Assembly: GCA_030427885.1 (NCBI GenBank)
Contig: JAUICM010000004.1
Location: 372,001 to 436,000, forward strand
DNA: 64,000 nt
Direction: 5' to 3'
Source of the DNA: Rhodothermia bacterium
GTDB taxonomy: Bacteria > Bacteroidota > Rhodothermia > Balneolales > Balneolaceae
Shown: positions 9,834 to 19,520 of the stretch, in pieces
Numbering within the stretch: the stretch's first letter is position 1
Layout of the letters: every line of letters begins with the position of its first letter
Notes under the pieces: generated by a model
What the model was told of the DNA's origin: nothing
Databases searched by the model: none
What the model saw: only the letters and a program-made list of their open reading frames with translations
Translations under genes and position numbers: made by a program

Positions 9834-11558
9834 TCAATTTATGTTCCTAATAGCAACATAAGTTGTAATTATTCCAGTTATGGTTGTAATACCAGTCATG
9901 ATTAGTTGAATTCTAGTATTTTTTAGTTGCTCTTTCTGGACTTCAAAAGTTCTTAAAGCATTTAGTTCTTCAACTGGTAAACGATCAATAAAGATTTTAT
10001 CGCCTGACTCAAGAGTGGTTTCCTCAGGTTTGAACCATGCAGAGCTTCCTGCCTTAATTACAAATACTCTTTCTTTATCGGCTGATAGTGCGTATCCACC
10101 AGCTTTATTAATAAAATCGAAAATTTTATTATTCTCCATTGGTGATAAAGGGAAATATCCCGGATTATTAACCTGACCAAAAACAAATATTGTTTGCTCA
10201 TTTCTTGGGATAAACAAGAGATCTCCGTTGAATAAAACAGTATTATTCAAAACATTCTGATCGTTGAGGTTTACAAAAACTTTATTCTGACTAAGGGAAG
10301 TTTCAAGAGATAAATACTCAAGACCTTGAATTAATTGATCAGAGGTTCTTTTCATTAATTCTGTGTTGAATTTATTCGGGATCTCATTTTCAAGATTCCC
10401 ACCCCTCAAAAGATAGGCTGCTTGTGATAAGGCGTTATTTGATAATCCTCCAGCTAATTCCAATATTTCTCCCAAAGTGGTAGAGCCACTAATAATAGGA
10501 AACATGCCGGGTGTTACAACTTCCCCTTTTAAAGTAATTGAAGAGTTAAGATTATCAGCTGAAGTTTTAGGTATAACAAGTCGATCATTAGGAGCTAGTT
10601 TAAAACTATTCCATTTTTCATTTTGGACTTCAATTTTGTCAATCTTGTCATTTTTCCACCTGAATAGCAAAGCGATTGAACTGTCTGCATCTTCTTCGAA
10701 ACCACCGCTTATATCAACCATATCCTGTATAGTGTCTCCAGTACGAAATTCTAATTCATACCCATAACTGACAGCACCAGAAATACTAACTACAGGTGTT
10801 TCTCTATTCCTTCGGGAGATGACTATTTTATCGCCTGAGCGTACAATTGGATTGGATTTAAGATCTCCGGTTCTGAAATACTTAACAAGGTCTGCATTGC
10901 TCTTATTACCATTAGCATGGAATATTTCAATATTTCTGAACGAATATGTATCGATTGTTAATAATTGGCTGGTATAGTTCGGTAAATAAATATTACTACG
11001 ACTAACAGGTATATCAACTTTTAAAATGGATTGAAGAACTGCAATATCAACCCGTGATTGAGCGGGTACAACATATTTTCCCGGATATGGAATAGAGCCG
11101 GCAACATGAATAGTGGAAGGTTTAGGTAATTCAATTGAGATTGATACCGTAGGGGCTTTAAAAGTTTCGGAAAGTTTGGACGTAAGGGTATTCTCAGCAT
11201 CAGAAATAGTTTGACCAGAAATATGTATTGAACCAATAGATGGTAGAATGATTTCTCCAGTAGAGTTGATAACAATTCCACGGTAAATCAGTTTCTGACT
11301 ACTATTAATTTCGATGTTTACTAAATCACTTGCTCCTAAGATATATGAATTTTTCTCTATTGTACCTTCATAGGGAATACCGTCAATAGCAACTTCAAAA
11401 CCTGTTGGATCTTGGTAGTAGAACCCCCCAAGTTCAGAAGAATAGTTCAACTCCAGCGAGCTACCATTTGATGAGGAATGTGAACTTCTAGATTGAGCAG
11501 AAGAAATTTGGTATTGGGAAATTAGAATTAGTACAAAAACTGTGATCAATTTATTCAT
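9834..11558 (-). CDS. Wza-like polysaccharide export protein with SLBB domains
   Basis: 574 residues with a cleavable signal peptide ending around ISSAQ. After it come a Poly_export domain (YILGASDLVNIEI through VSISIELP) and at least four SLBB-type beta-grasp segments recognisable by VAGSIPYPGKY, ISGAVSYGYE, LKGEVVTPGMF and FGQVNNPGYF. A single hydrophobic helix closes the protein. It should form the periplasm/outer-membrane export conduit. There is no lipobox cysteine, unlike E. coli Wza. An earlier ATG at 11582 overlaps the stop of the EamA gene (TAATG) and would add eight residues; the later ATG gives a cleaner signal peptide, so I prefer 11558. It converges with the Wzy-like gene. Confidence 0.85.
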   Translation of the reverse strand: MNKLITVFVLILISQYQISSAQSRSSHSSSNGSSLELNYSSELGGFYYQDPTGFEVAIDGIPYEGTIEKNSYILGASDLVNIEINSSQKLIYRGIVINSTGEIILPSIGSIHISGQTISDAENTLTSKLSETFKAPTVSISIELPKPSTIHVAGSIPYPGKYVVPAQSRVDIAVLQSILKVDIPVSRSNIYLPNYTSQLLTIDTYSFRNIEIFHANGNKSNADLVKYFRTGDLKSNPIVRSGDKIVISRRNRETPVVSISGAVSYGYELEFRTGDTIQDMVDISGGFEEDADSSIALLFRWKNDKIDKIEVQNEKWNSFKLAPNDRLVIPKTSADNLNSSITLKGEVVTPGMFPIISGSTTLGEILELAGGLSNNALSQAAYLLRGGNLENEIPNKFNTELMKRTSDQLIQGLEYLSLETSLSQNKVFVNLNDQNVLNNTVLFNGDLLFIPRNEQTIFVFGQVNNPGYFPLSPMENNKIFDFINKAGGYALSADKERVFVIKAGSSAWFKPEETTLESGDKIFIDRLPVEELNALRTFEVQKEQLKNTRIQLIMTGITTITGIITTYVAIRNIN

Positions 11559-11581
11559 AAAAATACTGTGCGTGGTTAGCA

Positions 11582-12457
11582 TTATCGTCGTGCTAAGATT
11601 ATTCCTGAAATTACAAATCCGGAACCAATATACTGAAACAAGCCCAATTGCTCTTTCAGAATCAGTACTCCAAAGAGTAAACCTAGTACGGGAACCAGAT
11701 TTTGATAGGTGGCGGTTTTCACGGCTCCTATTTTTACGATCCCGTTATTCCAGATCAGGTATGCTATTCCTACCGAGAGGAGGCCACTATATATAACGCC
11801 TCCATAACCAGCATACGACACGCCTGACCAATCAAGCTGTATCATCGATGGTATTCCGACAAGAATTAATGCTATTGCTCCGATCATGGACATAAATCCG
11901 GAGTACTGGGTTGAATTATAAAATTTCAGGTATTTTTTAGAAAGAATAGTATATGTTGCCCATGCAATAGCGGCTAAGAGTGTGATTATGTCGCCTTTGA
12001 AGCTGTCCGAGGCAAAAGATATTCCATTTTTACCCCAAATAACAATAAAAATGACACCTATAAATGCAAGCAGAATACCGAGCATTTTCAGGGGGCTAAG
12101 TTTCTCGGAAGTGAAGAAATGTGAGAACAATGCTACCCAGATGGGGATGGATCCAAGCATTACCGCGGCATTGGCAGCATAAGTGTAATTGAGGCCTATT
12201 ATAAAAAGGAGCTGATAAACCAGGTTTCCGATCAGCCCGATCCAAAGTAAGGGCCAGAAATGCTCCCGTTTAACTTTCAGGCTAAAGCCCCGCTTTAAGG
12301 TTACTCCAACAAGTAAAATACCTGCCACAAAGTAACGCAGAGCATTAAAGCTGAATGGATCGAGTTCGTTCAGGGCGATCTTAACAATGCTGAAGTTAAG
12401 TGCCCAGATCACGGCTACAATAATAAGTGAGAATTCGGTTAAATGGTCTTTCTTCAA
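11582..12457 (-). CDS. EamA/DMT-family transporter
   Basis: 291 residues with ten predicted helices in two homologous EamA halves: SLIIVAVIWALNFSIVKIAL with NALRYFVAG in the first and GDIITLLAAIAWATYTILSKK in the second. DMT-family proteins export amino acids, metabolites or drugs across the inner membrane; the substrate here is unknown. The stop codon overlaps a possible start of the polysaccharide export gene by one base, so the two may share a transcript starting upstream of 12457. The gene is divergent from the TetR gene, and could in principle be under that regulator's control. Confidence 0.85.
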   Translation of the reverse strand: MKKDHLTEFSLIIVAVIWALNFSIVKIALNELDPFSFNALRYFVAGILLVGVTLKRGFSLKVKREHFWPLLWIGLIGNLVYQLLFIIGLNYTYAANAAVMLGSIPIWVALFSHFFTSEKLSPLKMLGILLAFIGVIFIVIWGKNGISFASDSFKGDIITLLAAIAWATYTILSKKYLKFYNSTQYSGFMSMIGAIALILVGIPSMIQLDWSGVSYAGYGGVIYSGLLSVGIAYLIWNNGIVKIGAVKTATYQNLVPVLGLLFGVLILKEQLGLFQYIGSGFVISGIILARR

Positions 12458-12568
12458 GCGTGTGATTGTAGATGAATTTTAAAATAGGAATAAGAGAGGC
12501 AAAAAACGGGTACTTGTTAATTATTTCTTCACACAAAAAAACTAGGAATTTATTGTGTTAACCCTTAA

Positions 12569-12603
12569 TTTTTGACCCTTGTTCAAAAAATGACTCTAAG
12601 TCA
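12569..12603. promoter_or_regulatory. Two palindromes before tetR, candidate operators
   Basis: An inverted repeat TTTTTGACC-CTT-GTTCAAAAA (12569-12589; eight of nine positions complementary) is followed by a second perfect palindrome TGACT-CTA-AGTCA (12591-12603) that ends two bases before the tetR start codon. TetR-family dimers bind such palindromes, usually close to their own gene. The region also separates tetR from the divergent EamA gene. The regulatory role is inference. Confidence 0.5.
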
Positions 12604-12605
12604 GT

Positions 12606-13334
12606 ATGGGAATTTCAGAAAGAAAAGAAAGAGAAAAAGAATTAAAACGCTCACTGATCCTGGAATCAGCGGAGGAGTTGATCCTAGAGAAGGGTCTCGA
12701 TCACCTGAATATGGATGAAGTTGCGGAGCGCGCAGAGGTTAGTAAGGGATCTTTGTATCTCTATTTTAATAATAAAACTGACCTTGTTCTTGGGATCTGC
12801 CATAAAGCATCATCAATGCTGAATGCAGAGAGCTCAAAAGTTTTGACTATGGATATCCCAGGTCTGGAGATGGTTTATCATTTAGGTATCAATTATCTGC
12901 AATTTGCTAATCAGCACGCTGAATTTTTCAGTGCTATGAGATTTCTCGAAAGTTATAAGGACACAGAGAACGCTAAGAACAGCAGTTATCTTGAAATGTG
13001 TACAAATAATCGACAGGAAGGATTCAGAGTAATGGTTCGGGCAATCCAGATAGGCATGCAGGATGGCTCAATAAATTCATCATTTGATGCGGAAGAACTG
13101 GCTTTGTTGTTGTGGTCAACCTCACATGGTGTAGTGGGAATTGCGCATATGCACAACAATGCCAGTCATTTTAAACTGCTGGATAATATTGGACTAAGTT
13201 TAGACAAGATGTTCAAAGGTTATATGAAGCTAATTGGGAATGGTATCGCTACAGAGAAGAGTAAACATAGTGACTCCCAGTCATTTTTTGAAACAGAGTA
13301 TGAGGCTAAACGTACTGGCCTCGCGAATAAATAG
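12606..13334 (+). CDS. TetR/AcrR-family transcriptional regulator
   Basis: 242 residues. The N-terminal 60 residues form the TetR DNA-binding domain: RSLILESAEELILEKGLDHL then MDEVAERAEVSKGSLYLYF with the helix-turn-helix and the typical YxYF turn, followed by KTDLVLGI. The remainder is an all-helical ligand domain without recognisable specificity. It is the first gene of a TetR-TolC-MFP-RND unit, so it most likely represses that efflux operon and itself, with inducing ligands unknown. The C-terminal tail after about residue 210 is polar and probably disordered. The ATG start is directly preceded by candidate operators. Confidence 0.92.
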   Translation: MGISERKEREKELKRSLILESAEELILEKGLDHLNMDEVAERAEVSKGSLYLYFNNKTDLVLGICHKASSMLNAESSKVLTMDIPGLEMVYHLGINYLQFANQHAEFFSAMRFLESYKDTENAKNSSYLEMCTNNRQEGFRVMVRAIQIGMQDGSINSSFDAEELALLLWSTSHGVVGIAHMHNNASHFKLLDNIGLSLDKMFKGYMKLIGNGIATEKSKHSDSQSFFETEYEAKRTGLANK

Positions 13335-13360
13335 AATTGCTATTAAACCATAAATTAAAA

Positions 13361-14845
13361 ATGAATAAACACTCATTTAGAGCACTAATAGGGGTGTTTG
13401 TGCTTGCGGCATTATTGATCACTCAATCTGTGTATGCTCAAAACGCAAATACAGAGCTTATCAGTGATAAGCAGTTAAGTCTCGATGAAGCGATCACAAT
13501 TGCTGTAGCAAACAATCCTCAGATAAAGAGAGGGCTACTCTCGGTAGATGATGCAGACCAACTGATTCGCATAGCGTATGGAGAGGTCTATCCGGAAATA
13601 ACTTCATCAATGAACTATACCAGAAATATCGAACTTCCTGTAAGTTATCTTCCGGGTGAGTTTTTCGGAGGAGCTCCAGGGACATTAGTTCCTGTTTCTT
13701 TTGGAACGGATAACAACTGGCAGGGTGGATTCACGGTAAATCAAACCTTGTTCAGAGGTGAAACCATCATAGCTCTTAGTTCAGCAACGGTTTTTAAAAC
13801 AGTTCAGGATGAGAGTCTCAGGGCAACAAGCCAGCAGGTGATCACCCAAACCCGGATCGCTTACTATCAGGTATTAGCTGCTAAAGAACAGTTACGCCTC
13901 CAGCAGGCTCAGATCCGAAGACTGGAACAAAACCTTAAAGAGAATGAAGCGCGCCAGCGGGCCGGACTCGTTGACAACTATGATGTACTAAGACTTCAGG
14001 TACAGCTAAGCAATCAAAAGCCGTTGCTCATTGATGCTGAGTATGGAGTTGATGCAGCGTACAGAAATCTGAAAGCGGTGCTTGGACTTCCACTTCAGTT
14101 TGAGTTTGCCGTTGAAGGAAACCTGAACGAATATGACATTCTCTCTGAAGGGAACGGGAATGCTGAAAATCAAACGATCCGTAAGATCGATCAGATGAAT
14201 CCGTATACTTATCAGAAGTCTGAGTTTGATTCATCCGGGCTGGAAATGTTCAGAGGGGATATCAGAGTTCTTGATGCCAGTCTGGAACTGAAGGATAAAG
14301 AGATCACATCGATCAAAAGTCGGTTTCTTCCAACGCTATCTGCTACTTACAATTTGCAGTGGAGTGCGGCTGAGCCTGGAGCACCTAACTTTTTCAAAAA
14401 TCCGGAGCCAAATACAAGTCCAAACAGATTTCAGACAGTGGCTGTGAATTTGAGTTTACCTCTGTTCCAGGGGTTCAAGAGGCTTGCGGATGTGCAGCGT
14501 GCACAGATTCAGCGCAAAGATATTGAAGAACAAAAAAGAGCAGCTTTATTAAGTGCTCAGAACGAAGTCGCATCAGCAAGCGAAGCTATAAACAGGTCGT
14601 TTGAAACTGCATCGGCAAGAAAACAAGCTCTTGATCAGGCTACTGAAGGTTATAACAGAGCCCAAAAGAGATACGAAAATGGCCTTGGTTCACAAATAGA
14701 GGTTACTGAGGCGGAAGTACAGGTTAGACAGGCAGAGGTGAATTATGCACTTATGGTCTTCGATTACCTGACCGCAAAAGCTCAATATGATCTGGCTACC
14801 GGACAGGTGCCATTTGTGGATACTGAGACGGACTCATCGAATTAA
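13361..14845 (+). CDS. TolC-family outer-membrane efflux channel
   Basis: 494 residues. A signal peptide ends near QSVYAQ, then LSLDEAITIAVANNPQI begins the first outer-membrane efflux domain; the second half (from about residue 290) repeats the helical pattern, ending with NGLGSQIEVTEAEVQVRQAEVN. It would form the outer-membrane channel of the tripartite pump. An earlier in-frame TTG at 13337 would add eight residues before the signal peptide, so the ATG at 13361 is chosen. It starts 26 bases after tetR and 21 bases before the adaptor gene, as expected for an operon. Confidence 0.93.
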   Translation: MNKHSFRALIGVFVLAALLITQSVYAQNANTELISDKQLSLDEAITIAVANNPQIKRGLLSVDDADQLIRIAYGEVYPEITSSMNYTRNIELPVSYLPGEFFGGAPGTLVPVSFGTDNNWQGGFTVNQTLFRGETIIALSSATVFKTVQDESLRATSQQVITQTRIAYYQVLAAKEQLRLQQAQIRRLEQNLKENEARQRAGLVDNYDVLRLQVQLSNQKPLLIDAEYGVDAAYRNLKAVLGLPLQFEFAVEGNLNEYDILSEGNGNAENQTIRKIDQMNPYTYQKSEFDSSGLEMFRGDIRVLDASLELKDKEITSIKSRFLPTLSATYNLQWSAAEPGAPNFFKNPEPNTSPNRFQTVAVNLSLPLFQGFKRLADVQRAQIQRKDIEEQKRAALLSAQNEVASASEAINRSFETASARKQALDQATEGYNRAQKRYENGLGSQIEVTEAEVQVRQAEVNYALMVFDYLTAKAQYDLATGQVPFVDTETDSSN

Positions 14846-14866
14846 AGAACTATCAATCAACGTAAC

Positions 14867-15949
14867 ATGAACAAACAGAATTTATTACTACTACTAATTA
14901 TAGGGTTTTTGGCAACGGCCTGTTCAGGAGAGGCTGAGCAGACTGAAACGACTGCTGAGGACATTGTTAAAACTGTAAATGTAACTACAAAAAGTGTTGA
15001 ACCTTCAACATTCAGCAGCTATGTAAGAGTGATCGGTAATGTCGCTACTCCAAACGACATACTTATCTCTGCTGAAGTGAGTGGGAGAGTAATCAGCTAT
15101 AAAGTGAAAGAAGGCGATAAGATCCGCAAAGGGGAGACCATTGTTAAGATCGACGATTCCAAACTTAAGCAGGAAAAAGCCCGTCTTGAAGCAATGACCG
15201 CTCAGGCAAAGGATACATACGAACGACTTAAGAAAGTATATGAAGAGGATGGTATTGGTTCTGAAGTCGATTACCTGAATGCAAAATATGCTTACGAGCA
15301 AAGTAATTCGGCATTAGAATCTATCAAAGTAGATCTGGCTAATACTTCAATTACCGCTCCGTTTAATGCCACAGTGGAAACTAAGATGGTTGAAGCCGGA
15401 GAGATCGTTAATCCGGGAACACCAGTAGTGCGACTTATCGGTTCAGATGAGTTTATTATCAGTGCTGGTGTACCTGCGCGTTATTCTGATGCAATTGGTA
15501 CCGGTGATGACGTATTGTTCTGGTTTGATACGCAAGCCAGTGATACACTTCAGGGGACTATTCGCTATGCGGGGAGTAGCATCAATCCTACCAACAGAAC
15601 TTTTAGGGTAGAAGTTGAACTTCCAAAAAAGGGACATAGCTATAAAGTAGACATGATCGCGAACCTGCTTCTGAAGACTAATGAGCAGACTGATGTACTG
15701 GTTATAAGCGAAGAATATGTGTATTCGAAAGGTGGAGAGTACGTGGTGTACGTCCTTTCGGAAGATGAAAGTGGTGACCCTGTTGCTCAGAAAAGAGTGG
15801 TAAATCTGGGGCTGTCTTATAAAACAAATGTAATTATCGAAAGCGGCCTTGAAGCTGGTGATCAGTTGATTACCCTTGGTTCTGCATTCCTGGATGATGG
15901 AATGAGAGTGACTCCAAAGGAAGCAACCGGAACTCTGGCCGCTAACTAA
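14867..15949 (+). CDS. RND efflux periplasmic adaptor lipoprotein
   Basis: 360 residues. The N-terminus is a lipoprotein signal with the lipobox FLATAC (Cys19). The barrel-sandwich hybrid domain is visible as ISAEVSGRVISYKVKEGDKIRKGETI and, after a helical hairpin (about 90-145), ITAPFNATVETKMVEAGEIV; beta-barrel and membrane-proximal domains follow. It connects the RND permease to the TolC-like channel. The lipid anchor places it on the periplasmic face of the inner membrane. Third gene of the tetR operon, 17 bases ahead of the permease gene. Confidence 0.93.
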   Translation: MNKQNLLLLLIIGFLATACSGEAEQTETTAEDIVKTVNVTTKSVEPSTFSSYVRVIGNVATPNDILISAEVSGRVISYKVKEGDKIRKGETIVKIDDSKLKQEKARLEAMTAQAKDTYERLKKVYEEDGIGSEVDYLNAKYAYEQSNSALESIKVDLANTSITAPFNATVETKMVEAGEIVNPGTPVVRLIGSDEFIISAGVPARYSDAIGTGDDVLFWFDTQASDTLQGTIRYAGSSINPTNRTFRVEVELPKKGHSYKVDMIANLLLKTNEQTDVLVISEEYVYSKGGEYVVYVLSEDESGDPVAQKRVVNLGLSYKTNVIIESGLEAGDQLITLGSAFLDDGMRVTPKEATGTLAAN

Positions 15950-15966
15950 TTTATTCGGAAACTAAT

Positions 15967-18900
15967 ATGAGTACCGAAAACCAAATGAATGGAACTAACA
16001 AGAACGGAGCTCCGGTGAGTCAGGAAGCTGACAGAAAGGAATTCTGGTTATCTACGTTCTCGATAAATAACAGGATCAGTGTTCTGGTGCTGTTAGTGCT
16101 GATCGGGATCATGGGTATTGTATCGTATTTCTCTATCCCTAAAGAGAGTTTCCCGAGTATCAATATTCCAAATATCTTTGTGGTCACTGTGTATCCCGGG
16201 GTATCACCTGAGGATATGGAGAGTCTGGTTACAAGGAAGCTGGAGGATGAGCTTGGAAATATCTCTGAAGTAAAAACCATGACCTCAACCTCATCTGAAG
16301 GTTATTCGAATATCAGCCTGGAGTTTGATCCAAGCATTGATATTGAAGATGCGCTCCAGAAAGTGAGAGAGAAGGTCGATCTGGCAAAACCGGAACTTCC
16401 GGAAGATGCGGAAGAACCCGTTGTTCAGGAGATCAATTTTTCTGAATTCCCGATCATGAACGTGAACCTGTCCGGAGCTTATGAGGAAGAGATCCTTAAA
16501 GACATCGCAGAAGATTTACAGGATAAGATCGAGGCGGTACCTTCTGTACTGGGTGTAGATCTTACTGGTGGACTCGAGCGTGAGGTGCAGGTGGATGTGG
16601 ATCTGGCTAAGATGAAATACTATGGTATTACTTTTGGCGACATCATCACGTCGATCTCGCAGGAGAATGTTACCATCCCGGGTGGGGATATATCTGTAGG
16701 GACTAAGAAATTTCTGCTTCGTGTACCCGGACAATATGATGATACTTCGTTACTCGAAGACATTGTTGTTAAAGGGAAAGAGCAAAGCCCGATCTATGTA
16801 CGCGATGTTGCCAAAGTTACTTTTGGATTCAAGGAACGGGAAACCTACTCGGAACTGGAAGGTGCTCCGGTAATCACCCTTGGTATCAAGAAGCGAACCG
16901 GGCAGAATATTCTGGATACGGCTGAACGTACGAAAGCTATTCTGGATGCTGAAATAGAAAATCTTCCGCCTACCACTACTTATACCATTACCAACGACCA
17001 AAGTAAGGAAGTGGTTAGTATGGTGAGTAACCTCGAGAACAACATAATTTCGGGTCTGCTGCTTGTAGTGGGCGTACTTTTGTTCTTCCTTGGGGTGAGA
17101 AACTCATCCTTTGTGGGGATCTCCATTCCGTTATCAATGTTCTTGTCCTTTATAATTCTTGGGGCAGTAGGTATCACTATGAACATGGTGGTGCTGTTCT
17201 CTCTTATCCTTTCGCTGGGAATGCTGGTAGATAATGCCATTGTGGTGGTAGAGAATATCTACCGATATCTGGAAGAAGGTTATGATAACTTTGAAGCAGC
17301 TAAGAAAGGTACTGGTGAGGTCGCGATCCCGATCATTGCAGGAACTTTAACAACAGTTGCAGCATTCGCACCGATGGTATTCTGGCCGGGTATTGTAGGC
17401 CAGTTTATGAGCTATCTTCCAAAGACATTGATCATAACACTAATGAGTTCTCTCTTTGTAGGACTCATAATCAACCCGGTTATATGTGCATTGTTTATGA
17501 CCGTGGAAGGTCAGGAAAAGAAGGCAAAATTGACAAGGAATGGTAAACGCATCCTGCTGGGAGTAATAGGGTTCTTTTTACTGATCTTCTTAGCAACCAG
17601 CTTCGTTAGCTGGATGATGCTTATCATCCTGGGAGTTATCCTGTGGCTTGCTAACAAATATGTTCTTGAACCAATTGGCAGATGGTGGCAGCGTGATGGC
17701 CTTACCAGACTTATTGATCGTTATGAAGGATCTCTGGTTTGGGCACTTAATCATAGGTTGACAACCATTGGAATATCAGTATTAGTATTGATATCAAGTT
17801 TCGTTACGCTGGCTATGTTTCCAACCGGAGTTGAATTCTTCCCTGAAAACATCCCACCGCGTGATATCTACATACAGGTAGAGACTCCGATCGGATCTGA
17901 TGTGAAATTCACTAAATCTGTGGTTGATGAAGTACGCGACAGAGTTGAGAATTTGCCGAATATCGTTGATGTGAACAGTGTACTTGCAACATCGGGAGCA
18001 ATGATCACATCTGATCCGGGTTCAAGTGGTGGTGGTAATACTCCAAATAAAGGAACCGTAGCTCTGAACTTCGTGGATTTCCAGGAACGGGAAGGAGATG
18101 TATTTGAAGCGATGGAATTCCTTCGTGATCATATGACTGAGAACATAGTTGGTGCTAAGATCACTGTGGAACAACCACCAAACGGACCACCGACTGGTAA
18201 ACCGGTAAATCTGGAGGTATCTGGAAATGATATGGCTCAGCTCACAAAGATCTCAGGTGATATCCTTAAGATCCTGGAGGGAGATTCTGTATTTGCCAAG
18301 ATGGATGGCCTGGAATCAAATCTTCCTGAAGCGCGTCCTGAAGTAAGGATTGAGGTTGATCGCGAAAAGGCAGCCCTTTACGAATTGAATACTAATTCAA
18401 TTGGTATGACGGTTCGCCAGGCGATCAATGGGGTGGAAGCTTCTAAATTCCGTGATGGTAAAGAAGAGTATGATATAGTAGTTCGGTTGAACGATGAATA
18501 TCGTGATGATATGAGCACTTTGGCAGATCTTACTATTTTCCATGAAGGCACCCAGATTCCTTTGTCGGAAGTGGCAACGTGGGAAGTAAGTGATGGCCTC
18601 GGTGGTATCAACCACAAAGAAGCGGTTCGTGTGATCACGATCAGTGCTGATGTGAGAGCAGGCTATCAGGACAATGCGGTTTTAGGCGAAGTTCAGGAAA
18701 CGCTGAGTCAGTATCTGAATGATCTTCCTCCGGGATATTCGTTCAGCTGGACTGGTCAGCAGCAGGAACAGGACGAATCATTCGAATTCCTGGGCATTGC
18801 ATTCCTGATTGCCATTTTCCTGATCGCATTCATTCTGGTATCGCAGTTTAACTCTATTGCAAAGCCGCTGATTATTCTGAGTTCAGTGATCATGTCGATG

Positions 18901-19461
18901 GCCGGTGTATTCTATGGACTGGTTACGTTCCAGATGGCCTTTGGACTGATGGCCTTTCTGGGGATCATTTCACTGGCAGGTATCGTGGTTAACAATGCGA
19001 TCGTATTGATCGATTACGTGGATATTTTGAGAGAACGAGATGGTTTGGATCTGCGTGAAGCATTGATACAGGCTGGTAAAGTTCGTTTCCGTCCGGTTAT
19101 TCTTACAGCCACCACCACAGCTCTCGGGCTGGTTCCATTGGCGATAGGTTTCAACTTCGACTTTATTGTTCTGGTTGCTACCCCGCTTGAATTCTTCACC
19201 CACCTTTCTTCCTATGTATACATGGGTGGTGAACAGGCAGCATGGTGGGGACCAATGGCGATTGCCGTGATCGTAGGTCTGTTATTTGCGACGGCGCTTA
19301 CGCTGATTCTGGTACCTGTACTTTATAGTATCATCGAACGCAGCAGAAGAGGCCTCAATAAAGTAATGTTTGGAACTCCTGAGCCTGGATTGATCAAAGA
19401 TCAAAGTAATCTGAACGGCACGAGTGTAAAACAACCCGAATTAGAAGCAGTTACAAACTGA
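15967..19461 (+). CDS. RND-family efflux permease (AcrB/MdtB type)
   Basis: 1164 residues, slightly longer than AcrB. It has the first helix after a 35-residue polar start, the two large periplasmic loops, and two sets of six helices. The proton-relay region reads GMLVDNAIVVVENIYRY in helix 4 and VVNNAIVLIDYVD in helix 10; the single aspartate in VDN differs from the VDD of AcrB but is usual in many Bacteroidota pumps. A loop of about 30 residues (around FFTHLSSYVYMGGEQAAWW) before the last helix is an insertion relative to AcrB. Probable export of hydrophobic compounds driven by protons. Last gene of the operon, followed by a strong terminator. Confidence 0.93.
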   Translation: MSTENQMNGTNKNGAPVSQEADRKEFWLSTFSINNRISVLVLLVLIGIMGIVSYFSIPKESFPSINIPNIFVVTVYPGVSPEDMESLVTRKLEDELGNISEVKTMTSTSSEGYSNISLEFDPSIDIEDALQKVREKVDLAKPELPEDAEEPVVQEINFSEFPIMNVNLSGAYEEEILKDIAEDLQDKIEAVPSVLGVDLTGGLEREVQVDVDLAKMKYYGITFGDIITSISQENVTIPGGDISVGTKKFLLRVPGQYDDTSLLEDIVVKGKEQSPIYVRDVAKVTFGFKERETYSELEGAPVITLGIKKRTGQNILDTAERTKAILDAEIENLPPTTTYTITNDQSKEVVSMVSNLENNIISGLLLVVGVLLFFLGVRNSSFVGISIPLSMFLSFIILGAVGITMNMVVLFSLILSLGMLVDNAIVVVENIYRYLEEGYDNFEAAKKGTGEVAIPIIAGTLTTVAAFAPMVFWPGIVGQFMSYLPKTLIITLMSSLFVGLIINPVICALFMTVEGQEKKAKLTRNGKRILLGVIGFFLLIFLATSFVSWMMLIILGVILWLANKYVLEPIGRWWQRDGLTRLIDRYEGSLVWALNHRLTTIGISVLVLISSFVTLAMFPTGVEFFPENIPPRDIYIQVETPIGSDVKFTKSVVDEVRDRVENLPNIVDVNSVLATSGAMITSDPGSSGGGNTPNKGTVALNFVDFQEREGDVFEAMEFLRDHMTENIVGAKITVEQPPNGPPTGKPVNLEVSGNDMAQLTKISGDILKILEGDSVFAKMDGLESNLPEARPEVRIEVDREKAALYELNTNSIGMTVRQAINGVEASKFRDGKEEYDIVVRLNDEYRDDMSTLADLTIFHEGTQIPLSEVATWEVSDGLGGINHKEAVRVITISADVRAGYQDNAVLGEVQETLSQYLNDLPPGYSFSWTGQQQEQDESFEFLGIAFLIAIFLIAFILVSQFNSIAKPLIILSSVIMSMAGVFYGLVTFQMAFGLMAFLGIISLAGIVVNNAIVLIDYVDILRERDGLDLREALIQAGKVRFRPVILTATTTALGLVPLAIGFNFDFIVLVATPLEFFTHLSSYVYMGGEQAAWWGPMAIAVIVGLLFATALTLILVPVLYSIIERSRRGLNKVMFGTPEPGLIKDQSNLNGTSVKQPELEAVTN

Positions 19462-19480
19462 TTAAATTCATAAAAGAATT

Positions 19481-19515
19481 AAAGTCCGTGCATTTTTATG
19501 TACGGACTTTTTTTA
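19481..19515 (+). terminator. Intrinsic terminator of the efflux operon
   Basis: A 12-bp stem AAAGTCCGTGCA pairs with TGTACGGACTTT (one G-T pair) around a six-base loop and runs into a T tract at 19508-19514. It lies 20 bases after the permease stop. The A-rich opposite side may also serve the convergent lectin lipoprotein gene. Confidence 0.88.
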
Positions 19516-19520
19516 TGCCG

